Source of the DNA: Micromussa lordhowensis
Taxonomy: Eukaryota; Cnidaria; Anthozoa; Scleractinia; Lobophylliidae
DNA: 64,000 bases
Assembly (NCBI GenBank): GCA_964020085.1
Contig: OZ026604.1
Coordinates: 21,511,394 to 21,575,393 of the forward strand
Direction: 5' to 3'
The notes under the pieces are model-generated. The model worked only from the letters and a program-made list of their open reading frames with translations. It searched no databases and was not told the origin of the DNA. Shown in pieces: positions 9,619 through 23,300 of this stretch (position 1 is the first letter of the stretch; every line of letters starts with the position of its first letter). Both the position numbers and the translations under genes were made by a program.

Positions 9619-9952
9619 GCAAGTCTAACGGTTTGCTAGCAAGCGTCGTCTATTATCCTACGCGGTAAGGCGGGCCTGATATGTATCAACGGAACATTTA
9701 GTCCCGTGAGTAGGCCGTTTGCCCTGTAGCGATAATGTTGTGCTTGCTTTAGACAGCAAAGATCTTTAGCCACACCAATTTAGGGCTTAGACGTGCAATG
9801 GACTAGACACTTCTAGCTGCTGTTGGCGTTATTTGCTCTGAACTTTGATGTAGCTAAAGACTTAGAAAAAAAATCTGTTGAAATCTGTATCTGGCGTTCC
9901 GCGCTCGACAAAAATCAAGTTTATCCGGGACATTGCTATTTGCGAGCAAAGC

Positions 9953-9995
9953 ATGGCCACGAGCAGAGTGAAGAACATGAGTTCAAGCGCTGATC
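9953..9995 (+). other. First-exon-like segment in each array unit (unit 1 shown)
   Basis: The ATG context aagcATGG is an ideal initiation context. It opens a 43-nt segment encoding MATSRVKNMSSSAD followed directly by GTGAGT (9996-10001), a strong splice-donor sequence. If unspliced the frame stops at 10001-10003. The segment recurs at the same offset (334 bases into the unit) in every unit. Unit 16 has a synonymous change (ACG to ACA near 37719), and unit 18 has an in-frame stop (TCA to TAA near 41445). No matching downstream coding exon was found inside the unit. It may be the captured 5' end of a gene. Confidence 0.3.
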
Positions 9996-10542
9996 GTGAG
10001 TAGAATTTCCTTGTTTTATCAATTTTAGGCGTTCTCGGCTTAGCTAACTATCAGAACTGTCTGCGATTCGCCAGCGCGGAAGAATTTTATTTGCGTGTCT
10101 TCCGGCTGATGATTGATCAGTTTGTTGAAGTGTTGACATGTTGAAGTGCTCGCCAACTCATGATTATGGCCTAGTTTGTTTAAAGTTCGATCCATTCTCG
10201 ATGTAGGAAGCTCTTGTTTAGTCCATTTAGGACGATGCAGGTTATAGAAAGCTAAACTTGATCAACTCTCCGCCGCCGTTTTTGACATCTGTGCCTTCGT
10301 GTGTTTATGTAGACCGTGGCTCCAATTTCATGTTCAAAGCTAAGCACTCTTAATTAAATTGTACAATTCATGATTCATCGAAAAGACGGTGAAACTAGTC
10401 TTCCTGGCCTGAAAAGGCATCCGGGAGAGTTATTTCCCTTTATTTGAGCTACGATAAGCCTTGTGGAAAGCTAGCGCTAAGAAAGACAGAATTGTATCAC
10501 GATTATCAGTGACAAGTCAAATTCTGTGGCTACGTTTTTGCG

Positions 10543-10559
10543 AATCCAGACAAATATTG
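10543..10559. repeat. Internal echo of the inverted-repeat terminus (unit 1 shown)
   Basis: AATCCAGACAAATATTG here differs by one base from AATCCAGACATATATTG in the left terminus of the 187-bp element about 415 bp downstream. The preceding bases ('acgtttttgcg' versus 'acggttttcat') are also similar. It may be a decayed second copy of the terminus. It occurs in all units. Confidence 0.4.
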
Positions 10560-10947
10560 AAAGTAAATGTCACGTAAGGGCTACTAGTTGGCTGAAATGT
10601 AGAAGCAAATAGTCCATTTGACTGCTTACAATGCTCTTTTTGCCATGACTGGCTAATTTAATGCCTAGGAAAGACATAGTGAGGTCATTTAGCTAAAATC
10701 ACAGAGGTTAAACATATCTAAATTAGTGCCGCGAATCAAGTGATCAATTTAAGCTCTGATTAAGCTTTGTTTGGCTAGTTCGACTCATTTGAAGCGAATT
10801 CAAAGGCTTGCATAGGCATGGCATAGCTTCTATTAAAGAGTACATAAGGTAGAAAGCACTCTCAGTACTACATGGTTTTATTTATGTACACTATCTGACC
10901 GATTTCCTAAAAACGTGCCTGCTGTTTTTAGTGCCTGCAGTCTTTAA

Positions 10948-11134
10948 CACGGTTTTCATAAATCCAGACATATATTGGCACAGAATGTTCGGAACTGATC
11001 GGAGAATGCCCTGATTTTGACTCTAGACGCCTTGGAAAGATGGACAGAAATTAGAAATGCTCGCTTTTTGGCCTCTCTGTGTCATCCAGTCTTATTCCCT
11101 TGAAATAATTATGTCTGGATTTATGAAAACCGTG
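10948..11134. mobile_element. 187-bp TTAA-flanked inverted-repeat element (MITE) in each array unit (unit 1 shown)
   Basis: Terminal inverted repeats of about 24 bp begin CACGGTTTTCATAAATCC. They are flanked on both sides by TTAA (10944-10947 and 11135-11138), the target duplication typical of piggyBac-type transposons. The element encodes nothing and is repeated once per complete unit at a fixed position, so it was part of the unit before amplification. Unit 8 has a 3-bp deletion beside the right terminus (near 24061). The element at 47054-47431 shares the TTAA site and ACACGG start. Confidence 0.75.
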
Positions 11135-11304
11135 TTAAAACGAAATCAAGTGGTTTTTTTTAATTGCTTATTTCTTCAATTTAATTTTCTTCCTTGCTCT
11201 CGCTATGACAGCAGATTGTAATTCGTACCTAGCATGAAATGTAGAGAACTTCTTGCCGCATGTTTCATTGATCTTCCCTTATTTTTGAATTATTTATCCT
11301 ACCA

Positions 11305-11319
11305 CCCCCCCCCCCCCCC
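11305..11319. repeat. Poly-C tract in each array unit (unit 1 shown)
   Basis: The run is 15 C here. It varies from 11 (unit 14, near 35365) to 17 (unit 10, near 27959) and is the main cause of unit-length variation. It is prone to sequencing and replication slippage. Confidence 0.9.
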
Positions 11320-14300
11320 TTCGAATTTCTACTAGGTTTAGTCCAGGCTTCACTCGTTTGAATTCAGTTCGCGCGTTCGTTGACTCTGACATGGAGCCGA
11401 TCGCTTAGCGTTCTGTATTTGCTGTCTAAAGGAAGTCTGCCTGAGGACATCATTAAGTCCAATGAAGGTGCAAGTCTAACGGTTTGCTAGCAAGCGTCGT
11501 CTATTATCCTACGCGGTAAGGCGGGCCTGATATGTATCAACGGAACATTTAGTCCCGTGAGTAGGCCGTTTGCCCTGTAGCGATAATGTTGTGCTTGCTT
11601 TAGACAGCAAAGATCTTTAGCCACACCAATTTAGGGCTTAGACGTGCAATGGACTAGACACTTCTAGCTGCTGTTGGCGTTATTTGCTCTGAACTTTGAT
11701 GTAGCTAAAGACTTAGAAAAAAAATCTGTTGAAATCTGTATCTGGCGTTCCGCGCTCGACAAAAATCAAGTTTATCCGGGACATTGCTATTTGCGAGCAA
11801 AGCATGGCCACGAGCAGAGTGAAGAACATGAGTTCAAGCGCTGATCGTGAGTAGAATTTCCTTGTTTTATCAATTTTAGGCGTTCTCGGCTTAGCTAACT
11901 ATCAGAACTGTCTGCGATTCGCCAGCGCGGAAGAATTTTATTTGCGTGTCTTCCGGCTGATGATTGATCAGTTTGTTGAAGTGTTGACATGTTGAAGTGC
12001 TCGCCAACTCATGATTATGGCCTAGTTTGTTTAAAGTTCGATCCATTCTCGATGTAGGAAGCTCTTGTTTAGTCCATTTAGGACGATGCAGGTTATAGAA
12101 AGCTAAACTTGATCAACTCTCCGCCGCCGTTTTTGACATCTGTGCCTTCGTGTGTTTATGTAGACCGTGGCTCCAATTTCATGTTCAAAGCTAAGCACTC
12201 TTAATTAAATTGTACAATTCATGATTCATCGAAAAGACGGTGAAACTAGTCTTCCTGGCCTGAAAAGGCATCCGGGAGAGTTATTTCCCTTTATTTGAGC
12301 TACGATAAGCCTTGTGGAAAGCTAGCGCTAAGAAAGACAGAATTGTATCACGATTATCAGTGACAAGTCAAATTCTGTGGCTACGTTTTTGCGAATCCAG
12401 ACAAATATTGAAAGTAAATGTCACGTAAGGGCTACTAGTTGGCTGAAATGTAGAAGCAAATAGTCCATTTGACTGCTTACAATGCTCTTTTTGCCATGAC
12501 TGGCTAATTTAATGCCTAGGAAAGACATAGTGAGGTCATTTAGCTAAAATCACAGAGGTTAAACATATCTAAATTAGTGCCGCGAATCAAGTGATCAATT
12601 TAAGCTCTGATTAAGCTTTGTTTGGCTAGTTCGACTCATTTGAAGCGAATTCAAAGGCTTGCATAGGCATGGCATAGCTTCTATTAAAGAGTACATAAGG
12701 TAGAAAGCACTCTCAGTACTACATGGTTTTATTTATGTACACTATCTGACCGATTTCCTAAAAACGTGCCTGCTGTTTTTAGTGCCTGCAGTCTTTAACA
12801 CGGTTTTCATAAATCCAGACATATATTGGCACAGAATGTTCGGAACTGATCGGAGAATGCCCTGATTTTGACTCTAGACGCCTTGGAAAGATGGACAGAA
12901 ATTAGAAATGCTCGCTTTTTGGCCTCTCTGTGTCATCCAGTCTTATTCCCTTGAAATAATTATGTCTGGATTTATGAAAACCGTGTTAAAACGAAATCAA
13001 GTGGTTTTTTTTAATTGCTTATTTCTTCAATTTAATTTTCTTCCTTGCTCTCGCTATGACAGCAGATTGTAATTCGTACCTAGCATGAAATGTAGAGAAC
13101 TTCTTGCCGCATGTTTCATTGATCTTCCCTTATTTTTGAATTATTTATCCTACCACCCCCCCCCCCCCCCTTCGAATTTCTACTAGGTTTAGTCCAGGCT
13201 TCACTCGTTTGAATTCAGTTCGCGCGTTCGTTGACTCTGACATGGAGCCGATCGCTTAGCGTTCTGTATTTGCTGTCTAAAGGAAGTCTGCCTGAGGACA
13301 TCATTAAGTCCAATGAAGGTGCAAGTCTAACGGTTTGCTAGCAAGCGTCGTCTATTATCCTACGCGGTAAGGCGGGCCTGATATGTATCAACGGAACATT
13401 TAGTCCCGTGAGTAGGCCGTTTGCCCTGTAGCGATAATGTTGTGCTTGCTTTAGACAGCAAAGATCTTTAGCCACACCAATTTAGGGCTTAGACGTGCAA
13501 TGGACTAGACACTTCTAGCTGCTGTTGGCGTTATTTGCTCTGAACTTTGATGTAGCTAAAGACTTAGAAAAAAAATCTGTTGAAATCTGTATCTGGCGTT
13601 CCGCGCTCGACAAAAATCAAGTTTATCCGGGACATTGCTATTTGCGAGCAAAGCATGGCCACGAGCAGAGTGAAGAACATGAGTTCAAGCGCTGATCGTG
13701 AGTAGAATTTCCTTGTTTTATCAATTTTAGGCGTTCTCGGCTTAGCTAACTATCAGAACTGTCTGCGATTCGCCAGCGCGGAAGAATTTTATTTGCGTGT
13801 CTTCCGGCTGATGATTGATCAGTTTGTTGAAGTGTTGACATGTTGAAGTGCTCGCCAACTCATGATTATGGCCTAGTTTGTTTAAAGTTCGATCCATTCT
13901 CGATGTAGGAAGCTCTTGTTTAGTCCATTTAGGACGATGCAGGTTATAGAAAGCTAAACTTGATCAACTCTCCGCCGCCGTTTTTGACATCTGTGCCTTC
14001 GTGTGTTTATGTAGACCGTGGCTCCAATTTCATGTTCAAAGCTAAGCACTCTTAATTAAATTGTACAATTCATGATTCATCGAAAAGACGGTGAAACTAG
14101 TCTTCCTGGCCTGAAAAGGCATCCGGGAGAGTTATTTCCCTTTATTTGAGCTACGATAAGCCTTGTGGAAAGCTAGCGCTAAGAAAGACAGAATTGTATC
14201 ACGATTATCAGTGACAAGTCAAATTCTGTGGCTACGTTTTTGCGAATCCAGACAAATATTGAAAGTAAATGTCACGTAAGGGCTACTAGTTGGCTGAAAT

Positions 14301-17300
14301 GTAGAAGCAAATAGTCCATTTGACTGCTTACAATGCTCTTTTTGCCATGACTGGCTAATTTAATGCCTAGGAAAGACATAGTGAGGTCATTTAGCTAAAA
14401 TCACAGAGGTTAAACATATCTAAATTAGTGCCGCGAATCAAGTGATCAATTTAAGCTCTGATTAAGCTTTGTTTGGCTAGTTCGACTCATTTGAAGCGAA
14501 TTCAAAGGCTTGCATAGGCATGGCATAGCTTCTATTAAAGAGTACATAAGGTAGAAAGCACTCTCAGTACTACATGGTTTTATTTATGTACACTATCTGA
14601 CCGATTTCCTAAAAACGTGCCTGCTGTTTTTAGTGCCTGCAGTCTTTAACACGGTTTTCATAAATCCAGACATATATTGGCACAGAATGTTCGGAACTGA
14701 TCGGAGAATGCCCTGATTTTGACTCTAGACGCCTTGGAAAGATGGACAGAAATTAGAAATGCTCGCTTTTTGGCCTCTCTGTGTCATCCAGTCTTATTCC
14801 CTTGAAATAATTATGTCTGGATTTATGAAAACCGTGTTAAAACGAAATCAAGTGGTTTTTTTTAATTGCTTATTTCTTCAATTTAATTTTCTTCCTTGCT
14901 CTCGCTATGACAGCAGATTGTAATTCGTACCTAGCATGAAATGTAGAGAACTTCTTGCCGCATGTTTCATTGATCTTCCCTTATTTTTGAATTATTTATC
15001 CTACCACCCCCCCCCCCCCCCTTCGAATTTCTACTAGGTTTAGTCCAGGCTTCACTCGTTTGAATTCAGTTCGCGCGTTCGTTGACTCTGACATGGAGCC
15101 GATCGCTTAGCGTTCTGTATTTGCTGTCTAAAGGAAGTCTGCCTGAGGACATCATTAAGTCCAATGAAGGTGCAAGTCTAACGGTTTGCTAGCAAGCGTC
15201 GTCTATTATCCTACGCGGTAAGGCGGGCCTGATATGTATCAACGGAACATTTAGTCCCGTGAGTAGGCCGTTTGCCCTGTAGCGATAATGTTGTGCTTGC
15301 TTTAGACAGCAAAGATCTTTAGCCACACCAATTTAGGGCTTAGACGTGCAATGGACTAGACACTTCTAGCTGCTGTTGGCGTTATTTGCTCTGAACTTTG
15401 ATGTAGCTAAAGACTTAGAAAAAAAATCTGTTGAAATCTGTATCTGGCGTTCCGCGCTCGACAAAAATCAAGTTTATCCGGGACATTGCTATTTGCGAGC
15501 AAAGCATGGCCACGAGCAGAGTGAAGAACATGAGTTCAAGCGCTGATCGTGAGTAGAATTTCCTTGTTTTATCAATTTTAGGCGTTCTCGGCTTAGCTAA
15601 CTATCAGAACTGTCTGCGATTCGCCAGCGCGGAAGAATTTTATTTGCGTGTCTTCCGGCTGATGATTGATCAGTTTGTTGAAGTGTTGACATGTTGAAGT
15701 GCTCGCCAACTCATGATTATGGCCTAGTTTGTTTAAAGTTCGATCCATTCTCGATGTAGGAAGCTCTTGTTTAGTCCATTTAGGACGATGCAGGTTATAG
15801 AAAGCTAAACTTGATCAACTCTCCGCCGCCGTTTTTGACATCTGTGCCTTCGTGTGTTTATGTAGACCGTGGCTCCAATTTCATGTTCAAAGCTAAGCAC
15901 TCTTAATTAAATTGTACAATTCATGATTCATCGAAAAGACGGTGAAACTAGTCTTCCTGGCCTGAAAAGGCATCCGGGAGAGTTATTTCCCTTTATTTGA
16001 GCTACGATAAGCCTTGTGGAAAGCTAGCGCTAAGAAAGACAGAATTGTATCACGATTATCAGTGACAAGTCAAATTCTGTGGCTACGTTTTTGCGAATCC
16101 AGACAAATATTGAAAGTAAATGTCACGTAAGGGCTACTAGTTGGCTGAAATGTAGAAGCAAATAGTCCATTTGACTGCTTACAATGCTCTTTTTGCCATG
16201 ACTGGCTAATTTAATGCCTAGGAAAGACATAGTGAGGTCATTTAGCTAAAATCACAGAGGTTAAACATATCTAAATTAGTGCCGCGAATCAAGTGATCAA
16301 TTTAAGCTCTGATTAAGCTTTGTTTGGCTAGTTCGACTCATTTGAAGCGAATTCAAAGGCTTGCATAGGCATGGCATAGCTTCTATTAAAGAGTACATAA
16401 GGTAGAAAGCACTCTCAGTACTACATGGTTTTATTTATGTACACTATCTGACCGATTTCCTAAAAACGTGCCTGCTGTTTTTAGTGCCTGCAGTCTTTAA
16501 CACGGTTTTCATAAATCCAGACATATATTGGCACAGAATGTTCGGAACTGATCGGAGAATGCCCTGATTTTGACTCTAGACGCCTTGGAAAGATGGACAG
16601 AAATTAGAAATGCTCGCTTTTTGGCCTCTCTGTGTCATCCAGTCTTATTCCCTTGAAATAATTATGTCTGGATTTATGAAAACCGTGTTAAAACGAAATC
16701 AAGTGGTTTTTTTTAATTGCTTATTTCTTCAATTTAATTTTCTTCCTTGCTCTCGCTATGACAGCAGATTGTAATTCGTACCTAGCATGAAATGTAGAGA
16801 ACTTCTTGCCGCATGTTTCATTGATCTTCCCTTATTTTTGAATTATTTATCCTACCACCCCCCCCCCCCCCCTTCGAATTTCTACTAGGTTTAGTCCAGG
16901 CTTCACTCGTTTGAATTCAGTTCGCGCGTTCGTTGACTCTGACATGGAGCCGATCGCTTAGCGTTCTGTATTTGCTGTCTAAAGGAAGTCTGCCTGAGGA
17001 CATCATTAAGTCCAATGAAGGTGCAAGTCTAACGGTTTGCTAGCAAGCGTCGTCTATTATCCTACGCGGTAAGGCGGGCCTGATATGTATCAACGGAACA
17101 TTTAGTCCCGTGAGTAGGCCGTTTGCCCTGTAGCGATAATGTTGTGCTTGCTTTAGACAGCAAAGATCTTTAGCCACACCAATTTAGGGCTTAGACGTGC
17201 AATGGACTAGACACTTCTAGCTGCTGTTGGCGTTATTTGCTCTGAACTTTGATGTAGCTAAAGACTTAGAAAAAAAATCTGTTGAAATCTGTATCTGGCG

Positions 17301-20300
17301 TTCCGCGCTCGACAAAAATCAAGTTTATCCGGGACATTGCTATTTGCGAGCAAAGCATGGCCACGAGCAGAGTGAAGAACATGAGTTCAAGCGCTGATCG
17401 TGAGTAGAATTTCCTTGTTTTATCAATTTTAGGCGTTCTCGGCTTAGCTAACTATCAGAACTGTCTGCGATTCGCCAGCGCGGAAGAATTTTATTTGCGT
17501 GTCTTCCGGCTGATGATTGATCAGTTTGTTGAAGTGTTGACATGTTGAAGTGCTCGCCAACTCATGATTATGGCCTAGTTTGTTTAAAGTTCGATCCATT
17601 CTCGATGTAGGAAGCTCTTGTTTAGTCCATTTAGGACGATGCAGGTTATAGAAAGCTAAACTTGATCAACTCTCCGCCGCCGTTTTTGACATCTGTGCCT
17701 TCGTGTGTTTATGTAGACCGTGGCTCCAATTTCATGTTCAAAGCTAAGCACTCTTAATTAAATTGTACAATTCATGATTCATCGAAAAGACGGTGAAACT
17801 AGTCTTCCTGGCCTGAAAAGGCATCCGGGAGAGTTATTTCCCTTTATTTGAGCTACGATAAGCCTTGTGGAAAGCTAGCGCTAAGAAAGACAGAATTGTA
17901 TCACGATTATCAGTGACAAGTCAAATTCTGTGGCTACGTTTTTGCGAATCCAGACAAATATTGAAAGTAAATGTCACGTAAGGGCTACTAGTTGGCTGAA
18001 ATGTAGAAGCAAATAGTCCATTTGACTGCTTACAATGCTCTTTTTGCCATGACTGGCTAATTTAATGCCTAGGAAAGACATAGTGAGGTCATTTAGCTAA
18101 AATCACAGAGGTTAAACATATCTAAATTAGTGCCGCGAATCAAGTGATCAATTTAAGCTCTGATTAAGCTTTGTTTGGCTAGTTCGACTCATTTGAAGCG
18201 AATTCAAAGGCTTGCATAGGCATGGCATAGCTTCTATTAAAGAGTACATAAGGTAGAAAGCACTCTCAGTACTACATGGTTTTATTTATGTACACTATCT
18301 GACCGATTTCCTAAAAACGTGCCTGCTGTTTTTAGTGCCTGCAGTCTTTAACACGGTTTTCATAAATCCAGACATATATTGGCACAGAATGTTCGGAACT
18401 GATCGGAGAATGCCCTGATTTTGACTCTAGACGCCTTGGAAAGATGGACAGAAATTAGAAATGCTCGCTTTTTGGCCTCTCTGTGTCATCCAGTCTTATT
18501 CCCTTGAAATAATTATGTCTGGATTTATGAAAACCGTGTTAAAACGAAATCAAGTGGTTTTTTTTAATTGCTTATTTCTTCAATTTAATTTTCTTCCTTG
18601 CTCTCGCTATGACAGCAGATTGTAATTCGTACCTAGCATGAAATGTAGAGAACTTCTTGCCGCATGTTTCATTGATCTTCCCTTATTTTTGAATTATTTA
18701 TCCTACCACCCCCCCCCCCCCCCTTCGAATTTCTACTAGGTTTAGTCCAGGCTTCACTCGTTTGAATTCAGTTCGCGCGTTCGTTGACTCTGACATGGAG
18801 CCGATCGCTTAGCGTTCTGTATTTGCTGTCTAAAGGAAGTCTGCCTGAGGACATCATTAAGTCCAATGAAGGTGCAAGTCTAACGGTTTGCTAGCAAGCG
18901 TCGTCTATTATCCTACGCGGTAAGGCGGGCCTGATATGTATCAACGGAACATTTAGTCCCGTGAGTAGGCCGTTTGCCCTGTAGCGATAATGTTGTGCTT
19001 GCTTTAGACAGCAAAGATCTTTAGCCACACCAATTTAGGGCTTAGACGTGCAATGGACTAGACACTTCTAGCTGCTGTTGGCGTTATTTGCTCTGAACTT
19101 TGATGTAGCTAAAGACTTAGAAAAAAAATCTGTTGAAATCTGTATCTGGCGTTCCGCGCTCGACAAAAATCAAGTTTATCCGGGACATTGCTATTTGCGA
19201 GCAAAGCATGGCCACGAGCAGAGTGAAGAACATGAGTTCAAGCGCTGATCGTGAGTAGAATTTCCTTGTTTTATCAATTTTAGGCGTTCTCGGCTTAGCT
19301 AACTATCAGAACTGTCTGCGATTCGCCAGCGCGGAAGAATTTTATTTGCGTGTCTTCCGGCTGATGATTGATCAGTTTGTTGAAGTGTTGACATGTTGAA
19401 GTGCTCGCCAACTCATGATTATGGCCTAGTTTGTTTAAAGTTCGATCCATTCTCGATGTAGGAAGCTCTTGTTTAGTCCATTTAGGACGATGCAGGTTAT
19501 AGAAAGCTAAACTTGATCAACTCTCCGCCGCCGTTTTTGACATCTGTGCCTTCGTGTGTTTATGTAGACCGTGGCTCCAATTTCATGTTCAAAGCTAAGC
19601 ACTCTTAATTAAATTGTACAATTCATGATTCATCGAAAAGACGGTGAAACTAGTCTTCCTGGCCTGAAAAGGCATCCGGGAGAGTTATTTCCCTTTATTT
19701 GAGCTACGATAAGCCTTGTGGAAAGCTAGCGCTAAGAAAGACAGAATTGTATCACGATTATCAGTGACAAGTCAAATTCTGTGGCTACGTTTTTGCGAAT
19801 CCAGACAAATATTGAAAGTAAATGTCACGTAAGGGCTACTAGTTGGCTGAAATGTAGAAGCAAATAGTCCATTTGACTGCTTACAATGCTCTTTTTGCCA
19901 TGACTGGCTAATTTAATGCCTAGGAAAGACATAGTGAGGTCATTTAGCTAAAATCACAGAGGTTAAACATATCTAAATTAGTGCCGCGAATCAAGTGATC
20001 AATTTAAGCTCTGATTAAGCTTTGTTTGGCTAGTTCGACTCATTTGAAGCGAATTCAAAGGCTTGCATAGGCATGGCATAGCTTCTATTAAAGAGTACAT
20101 AAGGTAGAAAGCACTCTCAGTACTACATGGTTTTATTTATGTACACTATCTGACCGATTTCCTAAAAACGTGCCTGCTGTTTTTAGTGCCTGCAGTCTTT
20201 AACACGGTTTTCATAAATCCAGACATATATTGGCACAGAATGTTCGGAACTGATCGGAGAATGCCCTGATTTTGACTCTAGACGCCTTGGAAAGATGGAC

Positions 20301-23300
20301 AGAAATTAGAAATGCTCGCTTTTTGGCCTCTCTGTGTCATCCAGTCTTATTCCCTTGAAATAATTATGTCTGGATTTATGAAAACCGTGTTAAAACGAAA
20401 TCAAGTGGTTTTTTTTAATTGCTTATTTCTTCAATTTAATTTTCTTCCTTGCTCTCGCTATGACAGCAGATTGTAATTCGTACCTAGCATGAAATGTAGA
20501 GAACTTCTTGCCGCATGTTTCATTGATCTTCCCTTATTTTTGAATTATTTATCCTACCACCCCCCCCCCCCCCCTTCGAATTTCTACTAGGTTTAGTCCA
20601 GGCTTCACTCGTTTGAATTCAGTTCGCGCGTTCGTTGACTCTGACATGGAGCCGATCGCTTAGCGTTCTGTATTTGCTGTCTAAAGGAAGTCTGCCTGAG
20701 GACATCATTAAGTCCAATGAAGGTGCAAGTCTAACGGTTTGCTAGCAAGCGTCGTCTATTATCCTACGCGGTAAGGCGGGCCTGATATGTATCAACGGAA
20801 CATTTAGTCCCGTGAGTAGGCCGTTTGCCCTGTAGCGATAATGTTGTGCTTGCTTTAGACAGCAAAGATCTTTAGCCACACCAATTTAGGGCTTAGACGT
20901 GCAATGGACTAGACACTTCTAGCTGCTGTTGGCGTTATTTGCTCTGAACTTTGATGTAGCTAAAGACTTAGAAAAAAAATCTGTTGAAATCTGTATCTGG
21001 CGTTCCGCGCTCGACAAAAATCAAGTTTATCCGGGACATTGCTATTTGCGAGCAAAGCATGGCCACGAGCAGAGTGAAGAACATGAGTTCAAGCGCTGAT
21101 CGTGAGTAGAATTTCCTTGTTTTATCAATTTTAGGCGTTCTCGGCTTAGCTAACTATCAGAACTGTCTGCGATTCGCCAGCGCGGAAGAATTTTATTTGC
21201 GTGTCTTCCGGCTGATGATTGATCAGTTTGTTGAAGTGTTGACATGTTGAAGTGCTCGCCAACTCATGATTATGGCCTAGTTTGTTTAAAGTTCGATCCA
21301 TTCTCGATGTAGGAAGCTCTTGTTTAGTCCATTTAGGACGATGCAGGTTATAGAAAGCTAAACTTGATCAACTCTCCGCCGCCGTTTTTGACATCTGTGC
21401 CTTCGTGTGTTTATGTAGACCGTGGCTCCAATTTCATGTTCAAAGCTAAGCACTCTTAATTAAATTGTACAATTCATGATTCATCGAAAAGACGGTGAAA
21501 CTAGTCTTCCTGGCCTGAAAAGGCATCCGGGAGAGTTATTTCCCTTTATTTGAGCTACGATAAGCCTTGTGGAAAGCTAGCGCTAAGAAAGACAGAATTG
21601 TATCACGATTATCAGTGACAAGTCAAATTCTGTGGCTACGTTTTTGCGAATCCAGACAAATATTGAAAGTAAATGTCACGTAAGGGCTACTAGTTGGCTG
21701 AAATGTAGAAGCAAATAGTCCATTTGACTGCTTACAATGCTCTTTTTGCCATGACTGGCTAATTTAATGCCTAGGAAAGACATAGTGAGGTCATTTAGCT
21801 AAAATCACAGAGGTTAAACATATCTAAATTAGTGCCGCGAATCAAGTGATCAATTTAAGCTCTGATTAAGCTTTGTTTGGCTAGTTCGACTCATTTGAAG
21901 CGAATTCAAAGGCTTGCATAGGCATGGCATAGCTTCTATTAAAGAGTACATAAGGTAGAAAGCACTCTCAGTACTACATGGTTTTATTTATGTACACTAT
22001 CTGACCGATTTCCTAAAAACGTGCCTGCTGTTTTTAGTGCCTGCAGTCTTTAACACGGTTTTCATAAATCCAGACATATATTGGCACAGAATGTTCGGAA
22101 CTGATCGGAGAATGCCCTGATTTTGACTCTAGACGCCTTGGAAAGATGGACAGAAATTAGAAATGCTCGCTTTTTGGCCTCTCTGTGTCATCCAGTCTTA
22201 TTCCCTTGAAATAATTATGTCTGGATTTATGAAAACCGTGTTAAAACGAAATCAAGTGGTTTTTTTTAATTGCTTATTTCTTCAATTTAATTTTCTTCCT
22301 TGCTCTCGCTATGACAGCAGATTGTAATTCGTACCTAGCATGAAATGTAGAGAACTTCTTGCCGCATGTTTCATTGATCTTCCCTTATTTTTGAATTATT
22401 TATCCTACCACCCCCCCCCCCCCCTTCGAATTTCTACTAGGTTTAGTCCAGGCTTCACTCGTTTGAATTCAGTTCGCGCGTTCGTTGACTCTGACATGGA
22501 GCCGATCGCTTAGCGTTCTGTATTTGCTGTCTAAAGGAAGTCTGCCTGAGGACATCATTAAGTCCAATGAAGGTGCAAGTCTAACGGTTTGCTAGCAAGC
22601 GTCGTCTATTATCCTACGCGGTAAGGCGGGCCTGATATGTATCAACGGAACATTTAGTCCCGTGAGTAGGCCGTTTGCCCTGTAGCGATAATGTTGTGCT
22701 TGCTTTAGACAGCAAAGATCTTTAGCCACACCAATTTAGGGCTTAGACGTGCAATGGACTAGACACTTCTAGCTGCTGTTGGCGTTATTTGCTCTGAACT
22801 TTGATGTAGCTAAAGACTTAGAAAAAAAATCTGTTGAAATCTGTATCTGGCGTTCCGCGCTCGACAAAAATCAAGTTTATCCGGGACATTGCTATTTGCG
22901 AGCAAAGCATGGCCACGAGCAGAGTGAAGAACATGAGTTCAAGCGCTGATCGTGAGTAGAATTTCCTTGTTTTATCAATTTTAGGCGTTCTCGGCTTAGC
23001 TAACTATCAGAACTGTCTGCGATTCGCCAGCGCGGAAGAATTTTATTTGCGTGTCTTCCGGCTGATGATTGATCAGTTTGTTGAAGTGTTGACATGTTGA
23101 AGTGCTCGCCAACTCATGATTATGGCCTAGTTTGTTTAAAGTTCGATCCATTCTCGATGTAGGAAGCTCTTGTTTAGTCCATTTAGGACGATGCAGGTTA
23201 TAGAAAGCTAAACTTGATCAACTCTCCGCCGCCGTTTTTGACATCTGTGCCTTCGTGTGTTTATGTAGACCGTGGCTCCAATTTCATGTTCAAAGCTAAG

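Noticed and set aside
9953..10100. U2-like or other snRNA in the array unit ('ttctcggcttagctaa')
   Set aside because: Resemblance is limited to a few bases; the branch-point recognition sequence, Sm site and stem structures of U2 are missing. U1, U5, U6 and 5S motifs were not found.
10740..10810. tRNA in the array unit around 'ctagttcgactca'
   Set aside because: Only a partial B-box match; no paired acceptor or D arm at the right spacing.
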